From: an uncultured Raoultella sp.
GTDB lineage: Bacteria; Pseudomonadota; Gammaproteobacteria; Enterobacterales; Enterobacteriaceae
Length of the DNA stretch: 64,000 nt
NCBI GenBank assembly: GCA_900759445.1
Contig: CAAEVH010000030.1
Span: 25,521 to 89,520 of the forward strand
Reading direction: 5' to 3'
Part shown: positions 40,636 through 50,876 of the stretch, one piece after another
Layout: each line of letters starts with the position of its first letter
Numbering within the stretch: position 1 is the stretch's first letter
Made by a program: the position numbers and the translations under genes
The notes under the pieces: generated by a model
The model's input: the letters and a program-made list of their open reading frames with translations, nothing else
Told to the model about the DNA's origin: nothing
Databases searched by the model: none

Positions 40636-40887
40636 TTAGCGCAGCAGGGGATCAAGTCCACCACGTGAATCAAGCGCATACAAGTCGTCACAGCCGCCAA
40701 TGTGCTGCTCATCAATAAAAATCTGCGGAACCGTCGTGCGACCACTGCGTTGAATCATCTCTTCACGCTTCGCGGCATTGCCATCAATCGGCAGTTCATT
40801 GAACGTTACGCCTTTGCTGTTCAGCAGTGCTTTCGCACGGATACAGAACGGACAGGTCGCTTTGGTGTAGATATCAATATTGGCCAT
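40636..40887 (-). CDS. grxC: glutaredoxin 3
   Basis: An 83-residue glutathione-dependent disulfide reductase. The thioredoxin fold has the active site CPFC (in TCPFCIRAK, residues about 11-14), whereas the usual motif is CPYC. The TVPQIF cis-proline loop and the GGCDDL glutathione-contact segment are intact, so activity is expected. Upstream lies yibN, downstream secB, all leftward. Confidence 0.96.
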   Translation of the reverse strand: MANIDIYTKATCPFCIRAKALLNSKGVTFNELPIDGNAAKREEMIQRSGRTTVPQIFIDEQHIGGCDDLYALDSRGGLDPLLR

Positions 40888-40997
40888 GACTTCACTCCTG
40901 TTTTTACCCGCAGGATGTTACGCCGCAGACAAGGCTGCCCCCCAACGGATCGCCGCAGCGGGGGAAACCTGGCTACGTCATAAAGACGCGGGTAAAT

Positions 40998-41429
40998 TTA
41001 TTTGCCGCGTACCAGCGGAAGGTTTTCGCCGCTCCAGCCAGCGATGCCTTCTTTCAGTACAAAGACCTTTTCGAATCCGGCTTTATTCAGCGCGCTGGCA
41101 GGCTCTTGCGCCTGCATACCGGAACCGTCTACCACTATAATGGGTTGTGCTTTGTGTTTTTCCAACTCACCAACGTTATTTGCCTTGATTTCGGTCGGCA
41201 GCAGGTTGATGGAGCCCGCGATATGGCCTTTACGGAAGTCGTCACGCTGACGCAGGTCGACAACCACGGCATCTTCTTTGTTGATCAGACGCGTCGCTTC
41301 ACCACGGGTAATGACTTTAACTTTCGACATCAGCCCCTTAAAGGTGGTGAACAGCACCGCCACCAGCAGCGCGATCCACGCGATGCTCAGGACGGGGTGA
41401 CGGCCGACGAATTGCATAATTTCTTGCAT
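40998..41429 (-). CDS. yibN: rhodanese-like membrane protein YibN
   Basis: A 143-residue inner-membrane protein with one N-terminal membrane segment ([18 protein letters not shown], about residues 12-30) and a cytoplasmic rhodanese domain ([33 protein letters not shown]). The usual active-site loop, CXXGXR, reads DGSGMQAQ here, and the protein has no cysteine at all, so it cannot perform sulfur transfer by the standard mechanism. It may be a binding module. The function of YibN is not settled. Confidence 0.93.
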   Translation of the reverse strand: MQEIMQFVGRHPVLSIAWIALLVAVLFTTFKGLMSKVKVITRGEATRLINKEDAVVVDLRQRDDFRKGHIAGSINLLPTEIKANNVGELEKHKAQPIIVVDGSGMQAQEPASALNKAGFEKVFVLKEGIAGWSGENLPLVRGK

Positions 41430-41674
41430 GGGGGGTTACAACTCCCGACTAAGTGATAAAAAAACCAGGGAAGGAGTATACCTGTGCATTGCGGCAAATA
41501 CAGCCAGTGAGCGCGATGTAATGTATTTTCTGCGGCCCGTAACGAAAAAATCCCCTTCCGACGACTTTCATGCGGGCCCGACGCTCTCTTTCTTTGATCT
41601 TTCACGGTGCTTTGAACGATTCAGCTGTAGTAAAATTACGCAAATTTTCTGTCTTTGAGCATGAGGTTGTCGCA

Positions 41675-43219
41675 ATGTCGAATTCTAAAAAGCCGATGGT
41701 ACTGGTCATTCTGGATGGCTATGGCTATCGTGAAGACCAGCAGGATAACGCGATTTATAGCGCGAAAACGCCAGTCATGGACGCATTGTGGGCGAAACGT
41801 CCCCATACGCTGATTGATGCTTCTGGCCTGGAGGTCGGTCTGCCGGATCGCCAGATGGGCAACTCTGAAGTGGGTCACGTTAACCTCGGCGCCGGTCGTA
41901 TCGTTTACCAGGATCTGACCCGTCTTGATGTCGAAATCAAAGAACGCACGTTCTTTGCAAACCCGGTGCTGACCGCCGCGGTCGACAAAGCCGTTGCTGC
42001 GGGTAAAGCCGTGCACATTATGGGCCTGATGTCCCCTGGCGGCGTTCACAGCCACGAAGACCACATTATGGCGATGGTAGAGCTGGCCGCTGAACGTGGG
42101 GCAGAAAAAATCTACCTGCACGCTTTCCTCGATGGCCGCGACACGCCGCCGCGCAGCGCTGAAAAATCACTGGCGAAATTTGAAGAAAAATTTGCCGCTC
42201 TCGGTAAAGGCCGCGTGGCTTCCATTATTGGCCGTTACTACGCCATGGACCGCGACAATCGCTGGGACCGCGTTGAGCAGGCATATGATCTGATGACCCT
42301 GGCGCAGGGCGAGTTCCAGGCCGATACCGCCGTTGCCGGTCTGCAGGCCGCTTACGCTCGCGATGAAAATGATGAGTTCGTGAAGGCGACCGTGATCCGT
42401 GCCGCAGGCCAGGCCGATGCCGCGATGGAAGACGGCGATGCGCTGATTTTCATGAACTTCCGTGCTGACCGCGCCCGTGAAATCACCCGTGCCTTCGTCA
42501 ACGCCGATTTCGACGGTTTTGCCCGTAAGAAAGAGGTCAAACTCGACTTCGTGATGCTGACCGAATATGCCGCCGACATCAAAGTCGCCTGCGCATACCC
42601 GCCGGCGTCCCTGGCCAATACCTTCGGCGAGTGGATGGCGAAGAACGACAAGACTCAGCTGCGCATCTCCGAAACCGAGAAGTACGCGCACGTGACCTTC
42701 TTCTTTAACGGCGGCGTTGAAGAGCCGTTCAAAGGCGAAGAGCGTATTCTGATCAACTCGCCAAAAGTCGCAACCTACGACCTGCAGCCGGAAATGAGCT
42801 CCGCCGAGCTGACCGAAAAACTGGTTGCTGCTATCAAGGGCGGTCAGTACGACACCATCATCTGTAACTATCCGAACGGCGATATGGTCGGTCATACCGG
42901 CGTCATGGAGGCGGCAATTAAAGCCGTTGAAACGCTGGACAATTGCATCGATCAGGTTGCCAAAGCGGTAGAATCCGTCGGCGGCCAGCTGCTGATTACC
43001 GCCGATCACGGTAACGCTGAACAGATGCGCGATCCGGCTACCGGCCAGGCCCATACGGCCCACACCAACCTGCCGGTACCGCTGATCTACGTTGGCGATA
43101 AAACCGTAAAAGTCGCCGAAGGTGGCAAGCTTTCCGATATCGCGCCAACCATGTTGTCGCTGATGGGAATGGAAATCCCGCAAGAGATGACTGGCAAGCC
43201 GCTGTTCATCGTGGAATAA
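41675..43219 (+). CDS. gpmI: 2,3-bisphosphoglycerate-independent phosphoglycerate mutase
   Basis: Interconverts 3- and 2-phosphoglycerate in glycolysis by a Mn-dependent phosphoserine mechanism. It has 514 residues, like E. coli GpmI/GpmM. The metal-binding start is [12 protein letters not shown], the nucleophile serine lies in [19 protein letters not shown] (about residue 64), and late metal ligands are in [10 protein letters not shown]. The ATG at 41675 has GAGG upstream; the longer frame to 41570 is not supported. First gene of gpmI-envC-yibQ. Confidence 0.98.
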   Translation: MSNSKKPMVLVILDGYGYREDQQDNAIYSAKTPVMDALWAKRPHTLIDASGLEVGLPDRQMGNSEVGHVNLGAGRIVYQDLTRLDVEIKERTFFANPVLTAAVDKAVAAGKAVHIMGLMSPGGVHSHEDHIMAMVELAAERGAEKIYLHAFLDGRDTPPRSAEKSLAKFEEKFAALGKGRVASIIGRYYAMDRDNRWDRVEQAYDLMTLAQGEFQADTAVAGLQAAYARDENDEFVKATVIRAAGQADAAMEDGDALIFMNFRADRAREITRAFVNADFDGFARKKEVKLDFVMLTEYAADIKVACAYPPASLANTFGEWMAKNDKTQLRISETEKYAHVTFFFNGGVEEPFKGEERILINSPKVATYDLQPEMSSAELTEKLVAAIKGGQYDTIICNYPNGDMVGHTGVMEAAIKAVETLDNCIDQVAKAVESVGGQLLITADHGNAEQMRDPATGQAHTAHTNLPVPLIYVGDKTVKVAEGGKLSDIAPTMLSLMGMEIPQEMTGKPLFIVE

Positions 43220-43228
43220 TCCTTCCCC

Positions 43229-44500
43229 ATGAGGGGAAAGGCGACTTATTCAAATACATGGATCGCAACGGCTGTTCGATCCGTCCTTTACGCCAGCGCA
43301 CTCAGCGCTGGCGTATTGCTGTGCGCCGCACCCGCTCAGGCGGATGACCGCGACCAGCTCAAATCTATTCAGGCCGATATCGCCGCAAAGCAGCGGGCGA
43401 TCAAGCAACAACAACAGCAACGCGCCTCTCTGCTTGCCCAGCTAAAAGCGCAGGAAGAGGCCATCTCTGCCGCCGCCCGCAAACTGCGTGAAACCCAGGA
43501 TACCCTGAACCAGCTGAATAAGCAGATTGACGAGATGAACGCGTCAATCGCAAAGCTGGAACGTCAGCGCGCCACTCAGGAGCGTAACCTGTCCGCGCAG
43601 CTTGATGCCGCGTTCCGCCAGGGGCCGCATACCGGGATGCAAATGATCCTCAGCGGTGAAGAGGGTCAGCGTAACCAGCGCATGCAGGTCTACTACGGTT
43701 ATCTTAACCAGGCCCGCCAGGAGACCATCGCCCAGTTGAAACAGACGCGCGAAGAGGTCGCCGCGCAAAAGGCGGAGCTGGAAGAAAAGCAGAGCCAGCA
43801 GCAGACGCTGGTTTACGAGCAGCGCGCACAGCAGGCAAAGCTGGAACAGGCGCGGAACGAACGTAAGAAAACCCTTTCAGGCCTTGAATCGTCTATTCAG
43901 CAAGGTCAGCAGCAGCTGGGCGAAATGCGGGCTAACGAATCGCGCCTGCGCGGTCGGATCGCGCAAGCAGAAGCCGCAGCGAAGGCCCGCGCAGAGCGAG
44001 AAGCTCGCGAGGCTCAGGCCGTGCGCGATCGTCAGCAGGATGCATCCCGTAAAGGCACCACCTACAAACCAACCGAAAGCGAGCGTTCGCTGATGTCCCG
44101 CACCGGTGGTCTGGGCTCTCCGCGCGGTCAGGCCTACTGGCCGGTTCGCGGAACGTTGCTTCATCGTTATGGCGAACAGCTGCAAGGTGAACTACGTTGG
44201 AAAGGGATGGTTATCGCTGCGTCTGAAGGCACCGAGGTTAAGGCAATTGCCGATGGCCGGGTGATTCTCGCCGACTGGCTACAGGGCTACGGCCTGGTTG
44301 TGGTCGTTGAACACGGTAAAGGCGATATGAGCCTTTACGGCTATAACCAAAGCGCGCTGGTCAGCGTCGGCACTCAGGTCCGGGCGGGCCAGCCGATTGC
44401 TCTCGTAGGCAGCAGCGGCGGTCAGGGCCGTCCGTCGCTCTATTTCGAAATTCGTCGCCAGGGTCAGGCGGTCAATCCACAGCCGTGGTTGGGAAGATAA
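43229..44500 (+). CDS. envC: murein hydrolase activator EnvC
   Basis: Periplasmic activator of the amidases AmiA and AmiB at the division septum. It has 423 residues: a signal sequence (SALSAGVLLCAAPAQA), a long coiled coil (about residues 40-275, with many Gln/Glu/Lys heptads), and a C-terminal LytM domain (GMVIAASEGTEVKAIADGRV onward). The LytM zinc ligands are missing, as in the family, so it activates and does not cut. The stop of gpmI lies 9 bp upstream. No good ribosome-binding site precedes the ATG. Confidence 0.96.
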   Translation: MRGKATYSNTWIATAVRSVLYASALSAGVLLCAAPAQADDRDQLKSIQADIAAKQRAIKQQQQQRASLLAQLKAQEEAISAAARKLRETQDTLNQLNKQIDEMNASIAKLERQRATQERNLSAQLDAAFRQGPHTGMQMILSGEEGQRNQRMQVYYGYLNQARQETIAQLKQTREEVAAQKAELEEKQSQQQTLVYEQRAQQAKLEQARNERKKTLSGLESSIQQGQQQLGEMRANESRLRGRIAQAEAAAKARAEREAREAQAVRDRQQDASRKGTTYKPTESERSLMSRTGGLGSPRGQAYWPVRGTLLHRYGEQLQGELRWKGMVIAASEGTEVKAIADGRVILADWLQGYGLVVVVEHGKGDMSLYGYNQSALVSVGTQVRAGQPIALVGSSGGQGRPSLYFEIRRQGQAVNPQPWLGR

Positions 44501-44503
44501 GTT

Positions 44504-45454
44504 TTGCTTCAATTTCGCAGAATTGCATTCGCGGTAGCCGGTACGCTGGCTATGGCATCACCGGTATTTGCCGGTAAACTCTCCATTGTTATTGACGACT
44601 TTGGCTATCGTCCACAGACTGAAAATCAGGTACTGGCGCTGCCAGCGACCATCTCCGTCGCCGTATTACCCAACGCGCCGCACGCCCGTGAAATGGCGAC
44701 CAAAGCGCACAATCTCGGCCACGAGGTGCTTATTCACCTGCCGATGGCGCCGCTCAGCAAGCAACCGCTGGAAAAAGATACGCTGCGCCCGGATATGAGC
44801 AGTAACGAGATCGAGCGCATCATCCGCGACGCCTATGGCAAAGTGCCGTACGCCGTGGGCCTGAACAACCATATGGGCAGCGCGATGACCTCCAGCCTGT
44901 TCGGAATGCAAAAGGTGATGCAGGCCCTGGAGCGCTACAATCTCTACTTCCTCGACAGCGTCACCATCGGTAATACTCAGGCCATGCGCGCGGCGCAGGG
45001 TACCGGAGTGAAGGTGATCAAGCGGAAGGTGTTCCTCGATGACACGCAGAATGAAGCCGATATTCGCGTGCAGTTCAACCGCGCCATCGCGCTGGCGCGC
45101 CGCAACGGTTCCGCCATTGCTATCGGTCATCCGCACCCCACCACGGTGCGCGTCCTGCAGCAAATGGTCTATAACCTGCCGCCGGATATCACCCTGGTGC
45201 GTCCGAGCAACCTGCTGAACGAGCCGCAGGTCGATACCTCAAGGCCGGACAGCGGGCTACCGCCGTCGAAAACGACGCCGCCAACGTCGCCGCGTAATCC
45301 GTTCCGCGGCGTGAAGTTCTGTAAGCCGAAGCATCCGCCGGAGCCGGTGTACGCCAGCCGCTTCTTCAGCATCCTGAGCGAAAGCATCAGCCAGAGCCCT
45401 CTGGTGCAGTACTACCAGCTGAAATGGCAGGGCTGGGACAACCCAACGAACTAA
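44504..45454 (+). CDS. yibQ: YibQ, divergent polysaccharide deacetylase
   Basis: A 316-residue exported protein of the divergent polysaccharide deacetylase family. It has a signal peptide (FAVAGTLAMASPVFA), a NodB-like core with IVIDDFGYRPQ, EVLIHLPMAPL and AIAIGHPHPTTV, and a proline-rich C-terminal stretch (PPSKTTPPTSPRNPF). The frame begins with TTG at 44504, preceded by GGAAGATAAG; no upstream ATG fits. Being next to envC suggests a cell-wall link, but the function is unknown. The 3' end overlaps the convergent glycosyltransferase by 4 bp. Confidence 0.88.
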   Translation: MLQFRRIAFAVAGTLAMASPVFAGKLSIVIDDFGYRPQTENQVLALPATISVAVLPNAPHAREMATKAHNLGHEVLIHLPMAPLSKQPLEKDTLRPDMSSNEIERIIRDAYGKVPYAVGLNNHMGSAMTSSLFGMQKVMQALERYNLYFLDSVTIGNTQAMRAAQGTGVKVIKRKVFLDDTQNEADIRVQFNRAIALARRNGSAIAIGHPHPTTVRVLQQMVYNLPPDITLVRPSNLLNEPQVDTSRPDSGLPPSKTTPPTSPRNPFRGVKFCKPKHPPEPVYASRFFSILSESISQSPLVQYYQLKWQGWDNPTN

Positions 45455-46248
45455 ACGGATCGGGAATCTGTTCGTTTTTCAGCGGCAGATTCCCGTTTAT
45501 CTTCAAAGGCATACCAGGCTTTAAAATACTTCATAAAACTGTACAGGGTTGCATACAGCCCGGTCACGGCACCCACCTTCCCTTTCCGCCATGCCCCGCT
45601 AAACAGATACCACTTAAAAAAAGCGCCAGTCGCGCTGATGATCCCGCGGCCCAGCGAGGGTTTGATCTTCTGATGTTTCACCAGCCGGGTGGTATAACTA
45701 TTGAGCTTACTAAAGACTTCGTGCAGCGAATAAAAGGTATCGTGACGCACCCGGCCCGGGAGTTTGACGGACCTGACGTGGCCGACCACCTGATCGTCAA
45801 CCGGGCGGTTATTAAAGGCCGCCGTGGTACGATTGAATAAGCGAACCGGATAATCCGGCGATGAGACGGGATAAATTGTCCTGACGGCTTCGCCAAGCAC
45901 ATACCAGTAACGCGGCAGGCGCCAGGCACAGACAGGGTCGAGATCCTCGCCGGCTTTCAGCCTCAGAATCTCAGCGACAACCTCATTATCGAGAATTTCA
46001 TCGCTATCCATGCACAGCACCCAGTCATAGCTGGCCAGCGTCGTCGCGTAGTTCATCTGCGCCCCGTGAGCGGTATAGGGGTGATGATGTACCGTCAGCC
46101 CAAACTGGCGACAGATATCCAGCGTCGTATCGGTACTGCCTGAATCCACGACAATGCACTCATCCGCCACCTTCAGGAGCGGAGGTAAAACCTGGCTCAG
46201 CAGACGGGCAGAATTACAGGTCAGCAAGCATACAGAGAGTTTAAGCAT
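45451..46248 (-). CDS. family 2 glycosyltransferase, WaaE-like
   Basis: A 265-residue transferase of the GT2 family: LSVCLLTCNSARLLSQVLPP, then VVDSGSTDTTLDICRQFG, and the DXD-type CMDSDEILDNEV. The C-terminal part resembles WaaE/KdtX (FFKWYLFSGAWRKGKVG). A close relative (waaE) lies at 61525, so this is a second member outside the waa cluster, in the place of E. coli yibD. It could add a non-stoichiometric sugar to LPS core or act on another glycan. The acceptor is unknown, and I do not assign a symbol. Confidence 0.82.
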   Translation of the reverse strand: MLKLSVCLLTCNSARLLSQVLPPLLKVADECIVVDSGSTDTTLDICRQFGLTVHHHPYTAHGAQMNYATTLASYDWVLCMDSDEILDNEVVAEILRLKAGEDLDPVCAWRLPRYWYVLGEAVRTIYPVSSPDYPVRLFNRTTAAFNNRPVDDQVVGHVRSVKLPGRVRHDTFYSLHEVFSKLNSYTTRLVKHQKIKPSLGRGIISATGAFFKWYLFSGAWRKGKVGAVTGLYATLYSFMKYFKAWYAFEDKRESAAEKRTDSRSV

Positions 46249-46362
46249 GGTGTTTATAAAATTAAACGGTAGTTAAACGAACTGTATAAACGAATAGGCC
46301 AAAAATCGATTTAGAAAAAGTGCGTTCACGATGAAGGATCTGTGAAATGTTATCCAAATCTA

Positions 46363-46388
46363 AATAAAAAAAAGCGCCCGCAGGCGCT
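46363..46388 (-). terminator. rho-independent terminator of kbl-tdh
   Basis: Stem AGCGCC / GGCGCT (46373-46378 and 46383-46388) with a 4-base loop. Read leftward from tdh it is followed by eight T residues. Confidence 0.85.
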
Positions 46389-46431
46389 CAGCGTAAAACC
46401 CGACCGCAGCCGGGCTGCCGTTTTATCAGAT

Positions 46432-47457
46432 TTAATCCCAGCTCAGCACCACTTTTCCGGACTGGCCGGAGCGCATCGCATCAAAGCCCTGCTGGAACTC
46501 ATCGATGCCAAAACGGTGGGTAATGATCGGCGACAAATCCAGCCCAGACTGGATCAATGCGGCCATCTTGTACCAGGTCTCGAACATTTCCCGGCCATAA
46601 ATCCCTTTGATAAACAGCCCCTTGAAGATAACTTTTGTCCAGTCGATGGACATATCCGACGGCGGAATACCGAGCATCGCAATACGGCCGCCGTGGTTCA
46701 TGGTATCCAGCATGGTACGGAATGCCGGCGGCGCACCGGACATTTCCAGCCCCACGTCGAACCCTTCGGTCATCCCCAGTTCGGCCATCACATCGGTCAG
46801 GCTCTCTTGCGCGACATTCACGGCACGCGTCACGCCCATTTTACGCGCCAGACCCAGTCGATATTCGTTCACGTCAGTAATAACCACATTACGTGCGCCG
46901 ACGTGTTTCGCGACCGCAGCCGCCATGATCCCAATCGGACCTGCGCCGGATACCAGCACATCTTCACCAACCAGATCGAACGAGAGCGCCGTGTGGACCG
47001 CGTTACCAAACGGGTCAAAAATCGACGCCAGATCGTCAGAAATATTGTCCGGGATTTTGAAGGCGTTGAAAGCCGGAATGACCAGATATTCCGCGAAACA
47101 GCCCGGACGGTTCACGCCTACGCCGATCGTGTTACGGCACAGATGTGTACGGCCAGCACGGCAGTTACGGCAGTGGCCGCAGGTAATATGCCCTTCGCCG
47201 GAAACGCGATCGCCAATCTTAAAGCCGCGTACTTCCTGGCCGATACCCACGACTTCCCCCACGTACTCATGCCCTACTACCATCGGCACCGGGATAGTTT
47301 TTTGCGACCATTCATCCCAGTTATAAATGTGTACGTCGGTACCGCAAATGGCGGTCTTGCGGATTTTGATCAGCAGATCGTTATGGCCGACTTCCGGTTC
47401 CGGTACGTCGGTCATCCAGATGCCTTCTTCCGCTTTCAGTTTGGATAACGCTTTCAT
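46432..47457 (-). CDS. tdh: L-threonine 3-dehydrogenase
   Basis: Zinc- and NAD-dependent enzyme that oxidises threonine to 2-amino-3-ketobutyrate, used by Kbl. It has 341 residues, as in E. coli. Catalytic zinc ligands are CGTDVHIY and GHEYVG, structural zinc ligands are [15 protein letters not shown], and the Rossmann motif is [15 protein letters not shown]. It follows kbl after a 9-bp gap and ends in a strong terminator. Confidence 0.98.
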   Translation of the reverse strand: MKALSKLKAEEGIWMTDVPEPEVGHNDLLIKIRKTAICGTDVHIYNWDEWSQKTIPVPMVVGHEYVGEVVGIGQEVRGFKIGDRVSGEGHITCGHCRNCRAGRTHLCRNTIGVGVNRPGCFAEYLVIPAFNAFKIPDNISDDLASIFDPFGNAVHTALSFDLVGEDVLVSGAGPIGIMAAAVAKHVGARNVVITDVNEYRLGLARKMGVTRAVNVAQESLTDVMAELGMTEGFDVGLEMSGAPPAFRTMLDTMNHGGRIAMLGIPPSDMSIDWTKVIFKGLFIKGIYGREMFETWYKMAALIQSGLDLSPIITHRFGIDEFQQGFDAMRSGQSGKVVLSWD

Positions 47458-47466
47458 CTCACGCCC

Positions 47467-48660
47467 TCAGGCAATCACGCCCAGTTGTTTACCGATGCGG
47501 GTAAAGGCTTCTACCGCACGTTCAATTTGTTCAGGGGTATGCGCCGCCGACATCTGGGTGCGAATACGCGCCTGGCCTTTTGGTACCACCGGATAGAAGA
47601 ACCCGGTGACGTAAATCCCTTCTTTTTGCAGCTCGCGCGCAAAGTTTTGCGCAATCACGGCTTCGCCCAGCATAACCGGGATAATCGCGTGGTCGGCGCC
47701 GGCCAGCGTAAAGCCCGCGGCGGTCATTTTTTCGCGGAACAGGCGCGCGTTGGACCACAGGCGATCGCGCAGTTCAGCACCGGACTCCACCATCTCCAGC
47801 ACTTTGATAGAGGCCGCAACAATCGCCGGGGCCAGCGAGTTGGAGAACAGATACGGACGCGAACGCTGGCGCAGCCATTCAACGACCTCTTTACGCGCGG
47901 CGGTATAGCCGCCGGATGCGCCGCCCAGCGCTTTACCTAATGTCCCGGTGATGATATCGACACGGCCCATCACATCGCAGTATTCATGCGAGCCGCGACC
48001 GTTTTCACCCACAAAGCCGACGGCGTGGGAATCGTCGACCATCACCAGCGCATCGAACTGATCCGCCAGGTCGCAGACGCCTTTCAGGTTGGCGATCACG
48101 CCGTCCATGGAGAATACGCCGTCGGTGGCGATCAGCACGTGGCGTGCGCCGGCTTCACGGGCCTCTTTCAGACGTGCTTCCAGCTCCTGCATATCGTTAT
48201 TGGCATAACGATAGCGTTTTGCTTTGCACAGGCGAACGCCGTCAATGATCGAGGCATGGTTCAGGGCATCGGAAATAATGGCATCTTCCGGGCCTAACAG
48301 GGTTTCAAACAGACCGCCGTTGGCATCGAAGCAGGAGGAGTAGAGAATCGCATCTTCCATGCCGAGGAACTCAGCCAGCTTCTTCTCAAGCGCTTTGTGG
48401 CTGTCCTGCGTCCCGCAAATAAAGCGCACGGAAGCCATACCAAAACCGTGGCTGTCCATCCCGGCTTTCGCGGCAGCAATCAGCTGCGGATGGTTAGCCA
48501 GACCCAGATAGTTATTGGCGCAGAAGTTAATCACATTGCTGCCGCCGACGGTAATATCCGCCTGCTGCGCCGACGTAATAATGCGTTCTTCTTTAAATAA
48601 CCCTTCCGCACGAGCGGTCTCGAGGCTATTGGTCAACTGTTCGTAAAAATCACCACGCAT
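47467..48660 (-). CDS. kbl: 2-amino-3-ketobutyrate CoA ligase
   Basis: PLP enzyme of the alpha-oxoamine synthase family that splits 2-amino-3-ketobutyrate with CoA into glycine and acetyl-CoA. It has 397 residues. The PLP lysine lies in [14 protein letters not shown] (about residue 244) and the aspartate in [11 protein letters not shown]. The ATG at 48660 has GGAGAG upstream. It is the first gene of kbl-tdh, the threonine-to-glycine route, and diverges from hldD. Confidence 0.98.
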   Translation of the reverse strand: MRGDFYEQLTNSLETARAEGLFKEERIITSAQQADITVGGSNVINFCANNYLGLANHPQLIAAAKAGMDSHGFGMASVRFICGTQDSHKALEKKLAEFLGMEDAILYSSCFDANGGLFETLLGPEDAIISDALNHASIIDGVRLCKAKRYRYANNDMQELEARLKEAREAGARHVLIATDGVFSMDGVIANLKGVCDLADQFDALVMVDDSHAVGFVGENGRGSHEYCDVMGRVDIITGTLGKALGGASGGYTAARKEVVEWLRQRSRPYLFSNSLAPAIVAASIKVLEMVESGAELRDRLWSNARLFREKMTAAGFTLAGADHAIIPVMLGEAVIAQNFARELQKEGIYVTGFFYPVVPKGQARIRTQMSAAHTPEQIERAVEAFTRIGKQLGVIA

Positions 48661-48873
48661 TGCAACTCTCCAGATTTGGCAAAATTTGGCACATATTACC
48701 CAAAGCTATACGCTGATACGAGATGATGCATGCCTGGATGAATTATTTGCAGCATAAATCACGCTCACCACCCCGCTTTTCGGCGAATGGCTGAAGCCTG
48801 CTCCATGTGGTGATATGATATGAGTATTCATGTCCGGATTGTCTCTGGACTCCATACTTCAAAGGTTACAGTT

Positions 48874-49806
48874 ATGATCATCGTTACCGGCGGCGCAGGG
48901 TTTATCGGCAGCAACATCGTTAAGGCCCTGAATGACAAAGGCATTACCGACATTTTGGTCGTAGATAATCTGAAAGACGGCACCAAGTTTGCTAACCTGG
49001 TAGACCTGGATATCGCTGATTACATGGATAAAGAAGACTTCCTGATTCAGGTGATGGCCGGGGAAGAGTTCGGTGAAATTGAAGCCATATTCCACGAAGG
49101 CGCCTGCTCTTCCACCACAGAGTGGGACGGCAAGTACATGATGGATAACAACTATCAGTACTCTAAAGAGGTGCTGCACTACTGCCTGGAGCGTCAGATT
49201 CCGTTCCTGTACGCCTCGTCGGCGGCAACCTACGGCGGCCGCACCAGCGACTTTATCGAATCCCGTGAATATGAGCAGCCGCTGAACGTTTACGGCTACT
49301 CCAAATTCCTGTTTGACGAATACGTCCGTCAGATCCTGCCGGAAGCCGACTCGCAGATCGTAGGCTTCCGCTATTTCAACGTCTACGGGCCGCGCGAAGG
49401 GCACAAAGGCAGCATGGCGAGCGTGGCTTTCCACCTCAACACCCAGTTGAATAACGGCGAAAGCCCGAAACTGTTCGAAGGCAGCGATGGCTTCAAACGC
49501 GATTTCGTCTACGTAGGCGACGTGGCGGCGGTAAACCTGTGGTTCTGGGAAAACGGCGTATCCGGTATTTTCAACCTCGGCACCGGCCGTGCGGAATCTT
49601 TCCAGGCGGTAGCTGATGCCACGCTGGCATACCATAAGAAAGGCAGCATCGAATACATCCCGTTCCCCGAGAAGCTGAAAGGCCGCTACCAGGCATTTAC
49701 CCAGGCGGATCTGACCAACCTGCGCGCTGCGGGCTACGATAAGCCGTTCAAGACCGTTGCCGAAGGCGTAACGGAATATATGGCCTGGCTCAACCGCGAC
49801 GCGTAA
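48874..49806 (+). CDS. hldD: ADP-L-glycero-D-manno-heptose 6-epimerase
   Basis: Also called RfaD/WaaD. It makes ADP-L,D-heptose, the donor for WaaC and WaaF. The 310-residue SDR-type protein starts [20 protein letters not shown], with the catalytic tyrosine/lysine pair in [11 protein letters not shown]. The start at 48874 gives the E. coli length; an in-frame extension to 48820 is not supported. It heads the rightward hldD-waaF-waaC block and is separated from divergent kbl by 213 bp, which should hold its promoter. Confidence 0.97.
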   Translation: MIIVTGGAGFIGSNIVKALNDKGITDILVVDNLKDGTKFANLVDLDIADYMDKEDFLIQVMAGEEFGEIEAIFHEGACSSTTEWDGKYMMDNNYQYSKEVLHYCLERQIPFLYASSAATYGGRTSDFIESREYEQPLNVYGYSKFLFDEYVRQILPEADSQIVGFRYFNVYGPREGHKGSMASVAFHLNTQLNNGESPKLFEGSDGFKRDFVYVGDVAAVNLWFWENGVSGIFNLGTGRAESFQAVADATLAYHKKGSIEYIPFPEKLKGRYQAFTQADLTNLRAAGYDKPFKTVAEGVTEYMAWLNRDA

Positions 49807-49814
49807 GACATAAC

Positions 49815-50873
49815 ATGAAAATATTGGTGGTTGGCCCGTCTTGGGTGGGCGACATGATGATGTCGCAAAGTCTCTATCGCACGCTCAGGGCGCGCTATCC
49901 CCAGGCGATAATCGACGTGATGGCACCTGCGTGGTGCCGCCCGCTGCTGTCGCGCATGCCGGAAGTTAACGAAGCCATCCCGATGCCGCTCGGTCATGGC
50001 GCGCTGGCAATCGGCGAGCGCCGTAAGCTCGGACACAGCCTGCGCGAACGTCGCTACGATCGTGCTTATGTGCTACCGAACTCGTTTAAATCGGCGCTGG
50101 TCCCCTTCTTCGCCAACATCCCGCACCGCACCGGCTGGCGCGGCGAGATGCGCTACGGTCTGCTGAACGACGCGCGAGTGCTGGATAAAGACGCCTGGCC
50201 GCTGATGGTTGAACGCTATGTCGCGCTGGCCTATGACAAGGGCGTCATGCGCAGCGCCAAAGATCTGCCGCAGCCGCTGCTGTGGCCGCAGCTGCAGGTT
50301 CATGAAGGTGAAAAATCGCAGGCCTGTAGCGCGTTTAATCTCTCAGCCGATCGCCCGATGATCGGCTTCTGCCCCGGCGCAGAGTTTGGCCCGGCAAAAC
50401 GCTGGCCGCACTATCACTACGCCGAGCTGGCGAAACAGCTTATCGACGACGGTTACCAGATAGTCCTGTTCGGTTCGGCCAAAGATAACGAAGCGGGCAA
50501 AGAGATCATCGCCGCGCTGAGCAGCGAACAGCAGGCCTGGTGTCGCAATCTGGCCGGGGAGACCCAGCTTGAGCAGGCCGTCATTCTGCTTGCCGCCTGT
50601 AAAGCGGTGGTCAGCAACGATTCCGGCCTGATGCACGTCGCCGCTGCGCTGGACCGCCCGCTGGTGGCGCTGTATGGCCCAAGCAGCCCGGACTTCACTC
50701 CCCCGCTGTCACACAAAGCACGGGTGATTCGCCTGATTAGCGGCTACCACAAAGTCCGTAAGGGCGATGCCGCGGAAGGTTATCATCAGAGCCTGATCGA
50801 TATTACGCCGCAGCGCGTACAGGAAGAGCTAAACGCGCTCCTGCAGGAAAAAACCGATAAAGAGGAAGCGTAG
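49815..50873 (+). CDS. waaF: LPS heptosyltransferase II
   Basis: GT9 enzyme that adds the second L,D-heptose to the inner core at the cytoplasmic face. It has 352 residues, starting MKILVVGPSWVGDMMMSQSL. The C-terminal nucleotide-sugar site includes GFCPGAEFGPAKRWP and SNDSGLMHVAAALDRPLVALYGPSSP. It lies 8 bp after hldD and 3 bp before waaC, so the three are co-transcribed. Confidence 0.97.
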   Translation: MKILVVGPSWVGDMMMSQSLYRTLRARYPQAIIDVMAPAWCRPLLSRMPEVNEAIPMPLGHGALAIGERRKLGHSLRERRYDRAYVLPNSFKSALVPFFANIPHRTGWRGEMRYGLLNDARVLDKDAWPLMVERYVALAYDKGVMRSAKDLPQPLLWPQLQVHEGEKSQACSAFNLSADRPMIGFCPGAEFGPAKRWPHYHYAELAKQLIDDGYQIVLFGSAKDNEAGKEIIAALSSEQQAWCRNLAGETQLEQAVILLAACKAVVSNDSGLMHVAAALDRPLVALYGPSSPDFTPPLSHKARVIRLISGYHKVRKGDAAEGYHQSLIDITPQRVQEELNALLQEKTDKEEA

Positions 50874-50876
50874 CGG

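Noticed and set aside
46342..47448. 368-codon open frame opposite tdh
   Set aside because: Antisense of tdh; it begins in the terminator region and has no family likeness.
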